Assembly (NCBI GenBank): GCA_022984795.1
Contig: JALIHJ010000043.1
Coordinates: 62,001 to 126,000, forward strand
Direction of reading: 5' to 3'
DNA length: 64,000 nt
Source: Fabrea salina
Taxonomy: Eukaryota; Ciliophora; Heterotrichea; Heterotrichida; Fabreidae
Shown in pieces: positions 9,557 through 18,892 of this stretch. Within the stretch, counting starts at the first letter, position 1. Each line of letters starts with the position of its first letter. Made by a program: the position numbers and the translations under genes. The notes below the pieces were generated by a model. The model was given only the letters and a program-made list of their open reading frames with translations. It searched no databases and had not been told where the DNA came from.

Positions 9557-10951
9557 TTAATTAGGTCTTTTTTCATTGACAATGTCAACCTTCTTGGCCT
9601 TTTCAAAAGACTCAACTGCACTTTCTAAAGCGCTTCTGCCTTCAGATAGTAGGCCTCTGGGTATTTTATTATCGGGACACAAACCTTTCAGTTGTACAAC
9701 GATTTCGTTTTCTTTCCTCAAAGTTTTAAACATCGAAACCATTCGTGACACAGCTTTGATTTTGTTTCTGAGTTGGGTTTTCTTGGCTTCTCTGGCTTCG
9801 AGTTTGAGTTGGTTCATGCCCTCTTCTGAGATCTTACGTGCTTTGGTTTCCCCTGGGTCTGGCTTTAGCAAGCAGTAAAGCATTTCCAAGGTCTTCTCAA
9901 TCACAAAAGGAGTGCTCCAGCTAAATACGTCTAGGAAGTTAGGCAGCAAGTAGGGGTGGTTTGTATAGTTGAACTGCTGGATGTTCAGTGTGTTGTTGTC
10001 GAACTTAATGATAGCGCCTTTGTTGTTGTAAACGTCACAGTAGTTGGGAGCTGAAAATATAGTTATCACCATGGGAAACTCTTTGTTGCCTTTCCACTTG
10101 TGCATTTTGTACCCGTCTAGTTGTGCTTCGTGCGCTCTGATCACTGAAATCAAGTCATTGCGCTTCAGAAAGCGGCCTACAGCCTCAGCCCCGTAAAAGA
10201 CACTGCAGCCTCTTACGTCATTGACTTTGTAAGTTTCAGAGAGCCTTCCATCAGCTGAGTCAACAGGGTCTGACCATAGAATGTCACAGTAAATGCCTTG
10301 TCTAGGAGGTTCGCACGTTCGCTGGATCCTGTTAATGTCTTCTAGAGTGCGTAGTTCAGGCGATATTCCTCCGTGCAGTGCTATAAACTTTTTGTTAACT
10401 ACACAGGCTAAAGGCATGCAGTCGAAGCTTTCCATGATGCGTTCGTAAACTTCCAAGTCGTATTTGTGTAAGCACTCAGAACGGAAGTTAAAAAAAGTTG
10501 TCATTTGGCGGCACTCGTGGTTTCCTCTCAGTAAAAAGACTTGCTGGGGGTAGTTCAGCTTAAGGGCATACAACAACAACACGCACTCAACTGAAAAAGC
10601 TCCTCTGTCTACATAGTCCCCTAGAAACAGGTACTTTCTGTTCTCTAGCGAACCTCCAATTTCTAGTAACTTCACTAAGTCGTAAAACTGTCCGTGAACA
10701 TCTCCTACTATAGTGATGGGGTCGTTCAGTTGGAGCAAGTTGGGTTCTTGTCGGAAAGATCGAGTTGCCATATCTACAATGAGAAGCAAGTCTGACTTGT
10801 TGATGCGGCCTTCTTTGTAAAGGTGGCTTTTAAGAACAGCCCAGTTAGGGTTCCATGAAGAAAACAACAGGTTATGTTCTAGAGGCATGTGGGGCGGAGG
10901 TTTCACTGATGTAACTACTCTATCTCCTAATGGGTCATTTAAAGGCTCCAT
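9557..10951 (-). CDS. Calcineurin A, Ca2+/calmodulin-dependent protein phosphatase catalytic subunit (PP2B)
   Basis: A 464-residue PPP-family phosphatase. The metal-binding motifs are GDVHG (83-87), GDYVDRG (111-117) and RGNHE (142-146). After the catalytic core come a calcineurin-B binding helix region, a calmodulin-binding segment around residues 390-412 (LRNKIKAVSRMVSMFKTLR) and a C-terminal autoinhibitory segment (ESFEKAKKVDIVNEKRP). This domain order defines calcineurin A and excludes PP1 and PP2A. It dephosphorylates Ser/Thr when Ca2+-calmodulin removes the autoinhibitory tail; in ciliates it has been linked to exocytosis and ciliary signalling. The calcineurin B partner is not in this window. 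The start is 75 bp from the divergent ubiquitin protease gene. Confidence 0.95.
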   Translation of the reverse strand: MEPLNDPLGDRVVTSVKPPPHMPLEHNLLFSSWNPNWAVLKSHLYKEGRINKSDLLLIVDMATRSFRQEPNLLQLNDPITIVGDVHGQFYDLVKLLEIGGSLENRKYLFLGDYVDRGAFSVECVLLLYALKLNYPQQVFLLRGNHECRQMTTFFNFRSECLHKYDLEVYERIMESFDCMPLACVVNKKFIALHGGISPELRTLEDINRIQRTCEPPRQGIYCDILWSDPVDSADGRLSETYKVNDVRGCSVFYGAEAVGRFLKRNDLISVIRAHEAQLDGYKMHKWKGNKEFPMVITIFSAPNYCDVYNNKGAIIKFDNNTLNIQQFNYTNHPYLLPNFLDVFSWSTPFVIEKTLEMLYCLLKPDPGETKARKISEEGMNQLKLEAREAKKTQLRNKIKAVSRMVSMFKTLRKENEIVVQLKGLCPDNKIPRGLLSEGRSALESAVESFEKAKKVDIVNEKRPN

Positions 10952-11026
10952 TCTTTTTATTACTGGAGTATAACTATTGATTAGAACTCTAGCATCATAT
11001 GTTAAAGTTTAAGAATTCAGTTATAA

Positions 11027-14000
11027 ATGGCAAAGGCTTTACTAGAACAAGGCGACAAGTTGCTATCTAAAGGAAACTTACCACAGGCACTTAAAAAATA
11101 CGCTGAATCAATCAACACTGAACCAAGCATCACTGCCTTTCGCAAGCGAGCAAGTATCTACTCCAAAATCGAAAAGTACTCCGAGGCTGAAGAAGACATT
11201 AGACAAGCCATCGAACAACTCAAGTTCGTAAAAGACGCTACTGAGCGCGACAGGCAGTTTCAGGAACTAATCTCAATGCGCTACAAGCTCAAAGAACAAC
11301 AAGGCAAGGTCAAAGAAGCCTTGGCAGACCTTCAAAGACTTTCACTGTCTTCTCACTACCAGTCTGAAATCACTCGGCTTGGAAAGTTGCTCCAGCCTGA
11401 CCAGACAGAACTTGAACAAGAAAAAGAACAGTTTCTGGAACTCTACCGAGAAAACATGGCAGTCCAGCCTAATTCCCAGTGGCATGTCGTCAGTGCTAAG
11501 TGGTTTCAGAAGTGGCAACTCTACGTGGGGTTCTGCAGTCCTGAAGGAAACGAAGACCTTCCTTTTAGTTTTGAGTTCATAAGAGGAAGACCAGAGTACC
11601 CAGGAGTCATTGACAACACTGACATCATTGAACTGAAGCAAACTGAAATGATTGACCCTTCAATCAGCAACAACTCCTTTAACATCTGTCTCAAAAATGG
11701 AATTTCAGAGAACACAGACTATGTTTTGCTCCCTAGAGAAGCTTTTATGTACTTGTTTGAAAAGTACAAGTGCTTAAACGACATCAAAAGGTTTGCTATT
11801 GAATTCAACGACACTATGTACCAAGTAGAAGTTTTTTTGAAGAGCGTCAGTTTTTGCTACGCCACTGAAAAAGACCTTAAGTTCGAACTAATCAACGTAA
11901 GCAGGAAAGAAAAGGTCTCCAAAATCAAAATAGATGTCACTATGGCCAAGTCGATCAAAAAGCCAACTAGAGTCTGGAAAGTTTCAAATTCTTTGTCAGC
12001 TGAAAACTTAAGAAGACTAGTTTTGAGCCGGGAAGAAAAGTACCTAACTGGAGCTCAGGTTTTATCTGAAGACCTTACTGTTGACGACGCTGAACTCGGC
12101 GAAGAAGACATAATACTTATCGAGCAAACAGTTAACGGGTTGTTTTTGCTCAAAGACAAACCTGTGAAGCCAGAAACTCAGTGCTTGAACTGCAACTCTG
12201 CCCAAGTAACTGTAAAGTGTCCTAACTGCTCCAAAACACTTTACTGCTCAGAAAAGTGCATGGAAGCCCACAAGAAAAAGCACAAAGGTAGCTGCAAAAG
12301 ACCTATTCGCAGACTACTGCGGTGTTTCTGCAAACAGTACTCAAAAACTGACAGTGACGAAGAAGAACCTGCTCCAGCTCTCCAGAAAAAGCAAACAGCT
12401 AAGTCGCGCATGGGAATAACTGGACTTCAGAACTTAGGCAACACTTGCTTCATGAACTCAGCCTTGCAGTGCTTAAGTCACACTGAAGTTATCACAGAGT
12501 ACTTTTTAAGCGGTAGTTACTTAAAAGACATCAACAAGTCAAACCCCCTAGGCACCAAAGGCAAGTTAGCCTCTGCTTACGCAGAAATACTTGAAAACTT
12601 ATGGAGAGGAACTAGTTCTTCGTTCGCACCCTGGAAACTTAAAAAGACTTTAGCTATGTTTGCTCCTCAGTTCGTGGGTTACCAACAACACGACTCACAC
12701 GAACTTTTGTGCTACTTACTAGACGGACTCCACGAAGACCTTAACACTATCATTAAAAAGCCTTACTTCGAAGAGCTGGTCACTAATGGCAAAACTGAAA
12801 TTCAAATTGCAACTGAGTCTTGGTACCGCCACCTGCAGCGCAACCGAAGTATGTTCCAAAAACTTATGCATGGACAGTACAAGTCAACTATTTACTGTCC
12901 TTACTGCAAAAACTACTCACATGTGTTTGACCCCTTCAATACACTGACGTTGCCTATAGCTGAAAACTCAGAAAAGAAACTAGGAGTTTACTTCATATTT
13001 GAAAACGCAAGTGAACTTCCCAGAAAAGTCTACGCTTCAGTTTCAAGCAGTTCAACAGGAGAAGACCTCAGAAGGCAAGTTGCTAAGATCATGAACATAA
13101 AGCAAGAAGAAGTTCTGCTAGTTTCTGTGCTTAACGACACTTTCAGAAATGTAGTTGAAGACAAAGCTAACCTGCAAAGTTTTTCTAAGTGTACTATTTT
13201 TGCCTTTGAAATCAGCCCGATCACCCGAAACACCTTGCTTTTCGAAGTAACTGTTTCTCACGAAAGGAAAAAGTCTGGGAAGTTTGCTTTCCCGCGCTTA
13301 GTGCAGGTTTCTAGGTCTTCTAGTTTAGAAGATTTGCATTTAGAAATATTCAAAAAGTTCCATGTGTACGTTAAAGACTACTCCAAACTCAAACCTAAGC
13401 AGTCTCTTTACAAAAACCACTTAGAAAACCCTACTTACAAAGTTTACTTAGAAGGTAGAACTCAAAAATGCTCTGTTTGCAAAGAATTAAACTGCCCTGG
13501 TTGTCAGCTTCCTTACTCGCAAGACTCTGTGTTGGCTCTTTTTGACAAGCAACTTACAACTCTAGATTTGAGGCTTAAAGTCAACTGTGAAAGATTGGGA
13601 GTGAACACTCAAGAAATGAACAGGTGCACAGAGTACCCTGGCCACTACTACCGAGACACTCCTCGAAGCAAAGCTCCTATTGACATCAAAAAGTGCTTTG
13701 AGATGTTTAGGACCCCTGAAGAACTAGAAAAAGACAACGCTTGGTACTGCCCTACCTGCAAAACTCATGTGCAAGCTATTAAGAAGTTCGAGATTTACAA
13801 AGTCCCTCCAATCCTTGTGATCCACCTTAAAAGGTTCAGGTCAAGAGGCTACCACAGAGAAAAACTCAACATCCCAGTTAACTTTCCTGAAAGAGAATTA
13901 GACATTAGTGAGTTTGTCATAGGCCCTGAACCTGTGCCTAAGTACGACTTGTACGCAGTGTCTAACCACTACGGAAGTTTAGGAGGAGGCCACTACAGTG

Positions 14001-14140
14001 CTACTTGTTTCAACTCTCACCAAGAACGCTGGGTGGAGTTCAACGACTCTAATGTCAGTACTAGTCGCGAAATTTCTCCCACAGCTTCTTACTTGCTTTT
14101 TTACAAAGCAAACAACATCCAAGAACTGCTTGAAGCTTAA
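11027..14140 (+). CDS. Ubiquitin-specific protease with TPR, DUSP and MYND domains
   Basis: A 1,037-residue deubiquitinase with an unusual domain stack. Residues 1-75 are TPR-like helices (LLSKGNLPQALKKYAESI). Residues about 120-245 resemble a DUSP domain (WHVVSAKWFQKWQLYVG, then a GPIDN-like VIDNTDI). A ubiquitin-like segment follows, then a MYND-type zinc finger starting at Cys386 (CLNCNSAQVTVKCPNCSKT, YCSEKC). The protease domain runs from about 464 to the end, with catalytic Cys474 in GNTCFMNSALQC and His989 in GGGHYSATC. A second Cys-rich pair (CSVCKELNCPGC, YCPTC) lies in the insert. The order is close to USP4/11/15/19, but TPR plus DUSP plus MYND in one chain is not the usual animal form. 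It removes ubiquitin from proteins. Confidence 0.92.
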   Translation: MAKALLEQGDKLLSKGNLPQALKKYAESINTEPSITAFRKRASIYSKIEKYSEAEEDIRQAIEQLKFVKDATERDRQFQELISMRYKLKEQQGKVKEALADLQRLSLSSHYQSEITRLGKLLQPDQTELEQEKEQFLELYRENMAVQPNSQWHVVSAKWFQKWQLYVGFCSPEGNEDLPFSFEFIRGRPEYPGVIDNTDIIELKQTEMIDPSISNNSFNICLKNGISENTDYVLLPREAFMYLFEKYKCLNDIKRFAIEFNDTMYQVEVFLKSVSFCYATEKDLKFELINVSRKEKVSKIKIDVTMAKSIKKPTRVWKVSNSLSAENLRRLVLSREEKYLTGAQVLSEDLTVDDAELGEEDIILIEQTVNGLFLLKDKPVKPETQCLNCNSAQVTVKCPNCSKTLYCSEKCMEAHKKKHKGSCKRPIRRLLRCFCKQYSKTDSDEEEPAPALQKKQTAKSRMGITGLQNLGNTCFMNSALQCLSHTEVITEYFLSGSYLKDINKSNPLGTKGKLASAYAEILENLWRGTSSSFAPWKLKKTLAMFAPQFVGYQQHDSHELLCYLLDGLHEDLNTIIKKPYFEELVTNGKTEIQIATESWYRHLQRNRSMFQKLMHGQYKSTIYCPYCKNYSHVFDPFNTLTLPIAENSEKKLGVYFIFENASELPRKVYASVSSSSTGEDLRRQVAKIMNIKQEEVLLVSVLNDTFRNVVEDKANLQSFSKCTIFAFEISPITRNTLLFEVTVSHERKKSGKFAFPRLVQVSRSSSLEDLHLEIFKKFHVYVKDYSKLKPKQSLYKNHLENPTYKVYLEGRTQKCSVCKELNCPGCQLPYSQDSVLALFDKQLTTLDLRLKVNCERLGVNTQEMNRCTEYPGHYYRDTPRSKAPIDIKKCFEMFRTPEELEKDNAWYCPTCKTHVQAIKKFEIYKVPPILVIHLKRFRSRGYHREKLNIPVNFPERELDISEFVIGPEPVPKYDLYAVSNHYGSLGGGHYSATCFNSHQERWVEFNDSNVSTSREISPTASYLLFYKANNIQELLEA

Positions 14141-14171
14141 TGTTATTTAATTGATTACACTTAATTAAGAC

Positions 14172-15194
14172 TCACATTATGGTGCACTCAACTTCTTGGC
14201 CTGGGTGAGTTGCTGTCAAGCCTATAGTTTGGAAAACTTGAGTATAGAGTTCGTTGAGTTCTCTAGTTTGTCTGAGCAGGTCTTTGTAGTTCCGGCCTTT
14301 TTCAGTGTTGTTCATTTCAGGAGCTACTTTTCCAAGTGAGTCCAAGACTCCGGACTCTCCTAAGCTTTTGGGAGTCTCTTTGCTTTCTATTTCGTAGTAC
14401 TTCATTTTCAGCTCAAAAGAACGATTGACCTTTTTGTGGAGCATCATTTGGAAGTACTCCTTAGGGACTTCAACTTCTGAGATTGCTTGCTTGTCGAACT
14501 TAAGACACTTGTCTAGGTACTCCTTTGCGTGGTTGTTTTTTCCAAGCAGAAGTTTCCTTGCCATGATCTTTGAAATTAAAAAGTGGGGGTAGGAAGGCGA
14601 AAGGATCTTTTGGTAAACTGAGTTCAGTATTTGTGTGTGCATCCACTCACAGTAAAACTGGAGTCTATAGTAGTTTATAATAGGTTTTAAGGATTTGTAT
14701 ATGTAACTTAGTTCTTGCTGATCCACTCCTGAACAGCAAGCTTTGATTTCAGATGCTGCAAACAAAACCAAAAAGTGGAAGTGCTCCTGGGAAAAATAAC
14801 CACTTAAAGGGTCGTAAGAGTACTCCTCAGGAAAGTAAATCCGAAACTCCTCCCCCGTTCGGTGCTTCACTAAAACATACCCAAAGTACTTCAAACCATA
14901 GCAAACTGACTTTTCTTCTTTGAAAACAGCTGAGACCCAACTAATGCCTCTTTTAGCTTTGGCTTTTGAAAGAGTAGAGCTATCAGTGTACTCGAAGAAA
15001 AAATCATCAGCTGTCACTTGGTAGAGACCTGGAATTAGGTCGTAACTGAAGTCCAGCAACTCCCGCAGAGTGAACCTGTCAGTTGTAGAGTGAGACTCAC
15101 TTTCTGATAGTTTGCGCGCATGACTAGTTCTGTAGTCAGTGTTGGTTGAGTTCGGCGATATACAATGCTCCATATTTAGCTTTATTGTTGGCAT
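14172..15194 (-). CDS. Uncharacterised soluble protein ending in a CaaX-like box
   Basis: A 340-residue protein I do not recognise. It is helical and aromatic-rich (FLVLFAASEIKACCSG, YYRLQFYCEWMHTQ), with no obvious enzyme motif or membrane span. The last four residues are Cys-Thr-Ile-Met before a TGA stop. This fits a CaaX prenylation signal, with Met as the final residue favouring farnesyl (established for CaaX enzymes; its use here is inference). The start could be Met1 or Met8 (MEHCIS). The neighbours are the ubiquitin protease (convergent, 31 bp) and a TPR gene (same strand, 27 bp). Confidence 0.75.
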   Translation of the reverse strand: MPTIKLNMEHCISPNSTNTDYRTSHARKLSESESHSTTDRFTLRELLDFSYDLIPGLYQVTADDFFFEYTDSSTLSKAKAKRGISWVSAVFKEEKSVCYGLKYFGYVLVKHRTGEEFRIYFPEEYSYDPLSGYFSQEHFHFLVLFAASEIKACCSGVDQQELSYIYKSLKPIINYYRLQFYCEWMHTQILNSVYQKILSPSYPHFLISKIMARKLLLGKNNHAKEYLDKCLKFDKQAISEVEVPKEYFQMMLHKKVNRSFELKMKYYEIESKETPKSLGESGVLDSLGKVAPEMNNTEKGRNYKDLLRQTRELNELYTQVFQTIGLTATHPGQEVECTIM

Positions 15195-15221
15195 TAAGCC
15201 TTCTTAAAATTACTTCTACAC

Positions 15222-17102
15222 TTATTTATTTGCCATCATGTCTAATTCCAGTGCAATCGAGTAGTCAGAAATGGCTTTGTCCAGCTGGCCTATACTGTCT
15301 AAACAACACCCTCTGTTGAAGTAAGCATTGGCGTTTTCAGAATCCAGTTCTAACACTCGAGTAAAGTCAGCAATGGCTTTTTCGTACTCCCCCACTCTTT
15401 CGTAGGAAATGCCTCTGTTGTGTAAAGCGTGCACGTTGTCAGTTTGGATCTTCAGCACTTCGCTGTAGTCACTAATTGCTCCTTTGTAGTTGCACAGCTT
15501 TGCGTAACAGTAGGCCCGGTTGTTAAGTGCTTTCACAGGCTCTCCTTCGTACTCAAGTTCTTTGGTGTAGTCTTCAATAGCTTTTTCGAACTCTTCGAGT
15601 TTGCGCCAAGACAACCCTCGGTTAGCATAAATTATGGGGTTGTAGGGGTCATACTCCAAAGCCTGTGAAAAGTCTTGAAGGGCTTCTTGGTACATTCCCA
15701 TGTTTTTCAAACAGCATCCTCTGTTGTGCCAGTAAACTGAGTTTTCTGAGTCTAAGTCTATGCTTGTGGTGAAGTCTTGAAGGGCGTCGTCGTGGTGTGA
15801 GAGCCTGTCTAGCACAAGGCCTCTTCCGTTGTATGAAGGAGCGTAGTTAGGGTCTATGTCCAGTACTTGGTTGAAGCATTCCAAGGCTTTGTTCAGACTT
15901 CCTGTTTTTTCGTGAAGCATTCCTAAGTGGTGCAAGGCGTTGACGTTGTTTGGCTGGATTTTAAGGGAGTCTGAATAGTCCTTTTCAGCTTCTTTAGTTT
16001 TGCCTAGTTTTTCCCAGCAAAAAGCTCTGTTGTAAAGGGCTTTGAAGTGGTTGGAGTCTATTTTAAGCGCTTGCGTGTAGTCTTTAATAGCCTTTTGGTA
16101 CTCCCTTAACTTTCTATAAGCAAATCCTCTGTTATGGTAAAAGTCAGCTTTGCTCGGTTCGATTTCTATAGCTCTTGAAAAGTCCTCTACAGCTAGTTCA
16201 AAGTCACCTCTTCTGTCAAAAGAAATCCCTCTGTTATAATAAGCAAAAGCGTTGCGGGGGTCCAAAGAAATAGCACCTGAGTAGTCTCTGATAGCGTTGT
16301 CAAACTCTCCCAACTTGTCGTAAGCAAAAGCTCTATTGAACAAAGCTTTGAAGTGTTTGGGGTTCACAGAAATGGCTTTGGAGTAGAGTTCTATGGCTTT
16401 TTCGAAGTCGCCTTGCTGGCGAGCAGAGTAGCCTTGTGAGTGGTACCACTCAGCTTCTTTAACGCTTTTTTCAGAAACACTAACTTGCGACGCATTAGAA
16501 ATCAGTGAAAGGTTAGAAGCGTTGTAGGGTTGTTTTGTTTTGGGTTCAGGAAGTTTCCTAGGGTTGGTTTCTGGAGCTAGCATTGCTAAGTGACTTTCTT
16601 TGAGTGTGTCGTCAGGACTAGAAAACTTAGGTCCTTTTAGGGTTGAGAGTCTGCCTTCTTGGTCCTTTTCGAGAGCCATAGAGTAGTCTTCAATCGCTTG
16701 AGCAAAGTTCCCTTTGCGGTTTTGACAAGCTGCCCTTGCGTAGGCTGCATTGATGTGGTTGGGGTCTAGTTCTAGTACCTTTGAAAAGTCCGAAATGCTT
16801 TTGTCGATTTCATTGAGTTTGTCGTAAGCACACCCTCTGAGGTAGTAAGCTCCTACGTGGTTAGGTTGGATCTTAATGAGTTCTTCGCAGTCTTGCATAG
16901 CTTCTTGAAACAAGCCTTTTTTCATTAAGTTCGAAGCCCTCATGTAAAGTGCTTTTAAGTGATTAGGGTTCGAAGAAAGTTTTTTGGAACAAATAGAAAT
17001 AAGGTTTTCCACATCGTTGTACCTTTGTTCAGGCTTGCGTCCGTGTCCGCGCCTTCTCAACAAAGCATCTTTTAAAAGTTCAGTTTCCAATTCATCAGAC
17101 AT
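15222..17102 (-). CDS. Large TPR-repeat protein
   Basis: A 626-residue protein built from about fifteen tetratricopeptide repeats (for example NHLKALYMRASNLMKKG, KALFNRAFAYDKLGEFDNAI, ALHNRGISYERVGEYEKAI), with a spacer of about 70 low-complexity residues near 160-225. There is no catalytic domain, signal peptide or membrane span. Such proteins act as scaffolds; many heterotrich and other ciliate genomes carry large families of them, some in cilia and intraflagellar transport. The 34-residue periodicity and repeated N-R-G/A signature fit the O-GlcNAc-transferase-like or PilF-like repeat class. The partner is unknown. It is 36 bp from the cofactor A stop on the same strand. Confidence 0.88.
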   Translation of the reverse strand: MSDELETELLKDALLRRRGHGRKPEQRYNDVENLISICSKKLSSNPNHLKALYMRASNLMKKGLFQEAMQDCEELIKIQPNHVGAYYLRGCAYDKLNEIDKSISDFSKVLELDPNHINAAYARAACQNRKGNFAQAIEDYSMALEKDQEGRLSTLKGPKFSSPDDTLKESHLAMLAPETNPRKLPEPKTKQPYNASNLSLISNASQVSVSEKSVKEAEWYHSQGYSARQQGDFEKAIELYSKAISVNPKHFKALFNRAFAYDKLGEFDNAIRDYSGAISLDPRNAFAYYNRGISFDRRGDFELAVEDFSRAIEIEPSKADFYHNRGFAYRKLREYQKAIKDYTQALKIDSNHFKALYNRAFCWEKLGKTKEAEKDYSDSLKIQPNNVNALHHLGMLHEKTGSLNKALECFNQVLDIDPNYAPSYNGRGLVLDRLSHHDDALQDFTTSIDLDSENSVYWHNRGCCLKNMGMYQEALQDFSQALEYDPYNPIIYANRGLSWRKLEEFEKAIEDYTKELEYEGEPVKALNNRAYCYAKLCNYKGAISDYSEVLKIQTDNVHALHNRGISYERVGEYEKAIADFTRVLELDSENANAYFNRGCCLDSIGQLDKAISDYSIALELDMMANK

Positions 17103-17138
17103 TTTTAAATGCTAATTTCATTCCGACGATTATTAAAG

Positions 17139-17480
17139 TTACTCGGCTAGTAAGTTCTGTGCAGTAGCAACGTGTTGCTCAGCTTGGGTCCAGTCTTCAG
17201 TAGAGGTGAGTTCTTGGTTAGTGTCGTTTTCTTTCATGAAGTTCCTAACGTCTTCAAGGGCTTCGCCAAGTCTTTTGCGGGTGTTGGGCAGCATACTGAT
17301 GGTTTCTTGAAGGACTTCTTCTTGTTTCTTGATAGTGTAGTCACTTTCTCCTTGATCTTTAAGTTTGGCAATCCTTTCGCGGTCCTTTTTGATTTCTTTT
17401 TCGTAGGATTCATACTCCCGGGCAATTCTTCTGACGATGCCCGATTTTATTTTGAGTTGTTTTACAAGGTCTGCTTCCAT
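17139..17480 (-). CDS. TBCA: Tubulin-folding cofactor A
   Basis: A 113-residue all-helical protein with the size and pattern of tubulin-specific chaperone A (LVKQLKIKSGIVRRIAREYESYEKE, then a long helix with ETISMLPNTRKRLGEALEDVR). The family forms a three-helix bundle that captures beta-tubulin released from the cytosolic chaperonin before the alpha/beta dimer is assembled. Its start codon lies 22 bp from the start of the divergent epsilon-tubulin gene, so the two tubulin-related genes must share promoter DNA. The start is supported by an A/T-only ATATAATAAA block directly upstream. Confidence 0.9.
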   Translation of the reverse strand: MEADLVKQLKIKSGIVRRIAREYESYEKEIKKDRERIAKLKDQGESDYTIKKQEEVLQETISMLPNTRKRLGEALEDVRNFMKENDTNQELTSTEDWTQAEQHVATAQNLLAE

Positions 17481-17502
17481 TTTATTATATGGGTATTAAA
17501 TT
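17481..17502. promoter_or_regulatory. 22-bp bidirectional spacer between TBCA and epsilon-tubulin
   Basis: This is the whole non-coding space between two divergent start codons. Read toward TBCA it ends ATATAATAAA-ATG; read toward epsilon-tubulin it ends GTATTAAATT-ATG. Any core promoter and both 5' leaders must fit here or reach into the coding sequence. The function is inferred from position only. Confidence 0.6.
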
Positions 17503-18888
17503 ATGCCACGTGAATTAATAACAGTGCAAGTGGGCCAGTGCGGAAACCAAGTTGCCACTAGGTTTTGGGAACTAGCTTTGCGGGAACATTCTACTTTTAA
17601 CAAGTCAGGAGTGTTTGACGAGCCTCTTTCTTCTTTTTTCCGAAACGTGGACCCGCGGTACGCTGACCCTTTAAACATCCCTGTAGGCAACCCCATCAAC
17701 ACTCTTAAAGCTCGCTCTGTAGTGGTGGACATGGAAGAAGGAGTCATCAACCAGTTACTCAAAAGCGAACTTTCAGAACTCTTTGACACGCAGCAGTTCA
17801 TTAGTGACGTTTCAGGCGCAGGGAACAACTGGGCAGTTGGGCACTTTGAATACGGCGAAAGGTACAGATGGGAAATATCAGAAAAAGTCAGGAGAAGTGT
17901 AGAGCACTGCGATGCTTTACAGAGTTTCTTCTTAATGCACAGCATGGGAGGAGGCACTGGAAGTGGAGTAGGCACTTTTATTTTGAAGCTACTTGAAGAA
18001 GAGTACCCTGAAGTGTTTAGGTTTTCCACAGTAGTGTACCCAGAAGACGACGTAGTAACTGGGCCCTACAACTCAGTACTAGCAATGAAAGAACTCACAG
18101 AACACGCAGACTGCGTGCTGCCTGTGGACAACCAAGCACTTATGGACATCCTTGCTAAGATCGAAACTAGCCGTCAAAGAGTCAAAGACGTCAAAGATGA
18201 CGTGGCAGACTTAACCAATGACAAAAGAAAAGCCTTTGACAAAATGAACAATATCATTGCCCACATGCTCAACAACTTAACTTGTTCAATGCGCTTCGAA
18301 GGCATGCTTAACGTGGACTTGAACGAAATCACTATGAACTTAGTGCCTTTTCCAGGAATGCCTTACTTGATGTCAAGCATTTCCCCGCTTTACTCAGTGC
18401 TTGACGTGAAGCTAGAGCCTAGGAGACTAGACCAAATATTCACAGACGTGTTTAACAAAGACTTCCAACTGCTCAAAGTAGACCCCAAGCACTCCATATA
18501 CATGGCTTGCGGACTCATCCTAAGAGGAGATGCTAAGATATCAGACATCCACCGGAACGTGAACCGACTCAGGCCTGGACTCAAAATGATCCACTGGAAC
18601 CAAGAAGGCTTCAAAGTAGGACTTTGCAACGTGGCGCCGTCTGGAATGCCCTACTCACTTTTATGCTTAGCTAACAACTCAGCAATCAGAACGCAGTTTG
18701 GAAGGATCAAACAGCAGTTTTTGCGACTCAGCAAAAGAAAAGCACACATGTACCACTACACCAAGTATATGGAAGCAAGTGTCTTCAACGAAGCACTCGA
18801 AAGCTTAGAAGACTTAATGGAAAGATATGCTGGCGTAGAGCAGCCTTTCCAAAATCCCCTTAAGGAAAGAATCCAACCAGTTGTTTAA
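17503..18888 (+). CDS. TUBE1: Epsilon-tubulin
   Basis: A 461-residue tubulin, close to the 475 of human epsilon-tubulin. It has the GTP signature GGGTGSGVGTF and QVGQCGNQ. Several stretches are specific to epsilon: ALREH, SSFFRNVD, VVVDMEEGVIN, SGAGNNWAVGH, EDDVVTGPYNS and LNEITMNLVPFP. Alpha, beta and gamma tubulins differ at these places. Epsilon-tubulin is needed for triplet microtubules and basal-body maturation, so it fits a heavily ciliated cell. The gene is back to back with the tubulin cofactor A gene. Its stop is only 4 bp from the stop of the LRR/coiled-coil gene. Confidence 0.95.
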   Translation: MPRELITVQVGQCGNQVATRFWELALREHSTFNKSGVFDEPLSSFFRNVDPRYADPLNIPVGNPINTLKARSVVVDMEEGVINQLLKSELSELFDTQQFISDVSGAGNNWAVGHFEYGERYRWEISEKVRRSVEHCDALQSFFLMHSMGGGTGSGVGTFILKLLEEEYPEVFRFSTVVYPEDDVVTGPYNSVLAMKELTEHADCVLPVDNQALMDILAKIETSRQRVKDVKDDVADLTNDKRKAFDKMNNIIAHMLNNLTCSMRFEGMLNVDLNEITMNLVPFPGMPYLMSSISPLYSVLDVKLEPRRLDQIFTDVFNKDFQLLKVDPKHSIYMACGLILRGDAKISDIHRNVNRLRPGLKMIHWNQEGFKVGLCNVAPSGMPYSLLCLANNSAIRTQFGRIKQQFLRLSKRKAHMYHYTKYMEASVFNEALESLEDLMERYAGVEQPFQNPLKERIQPVV

Positions 18889-18892
18889 TTAG

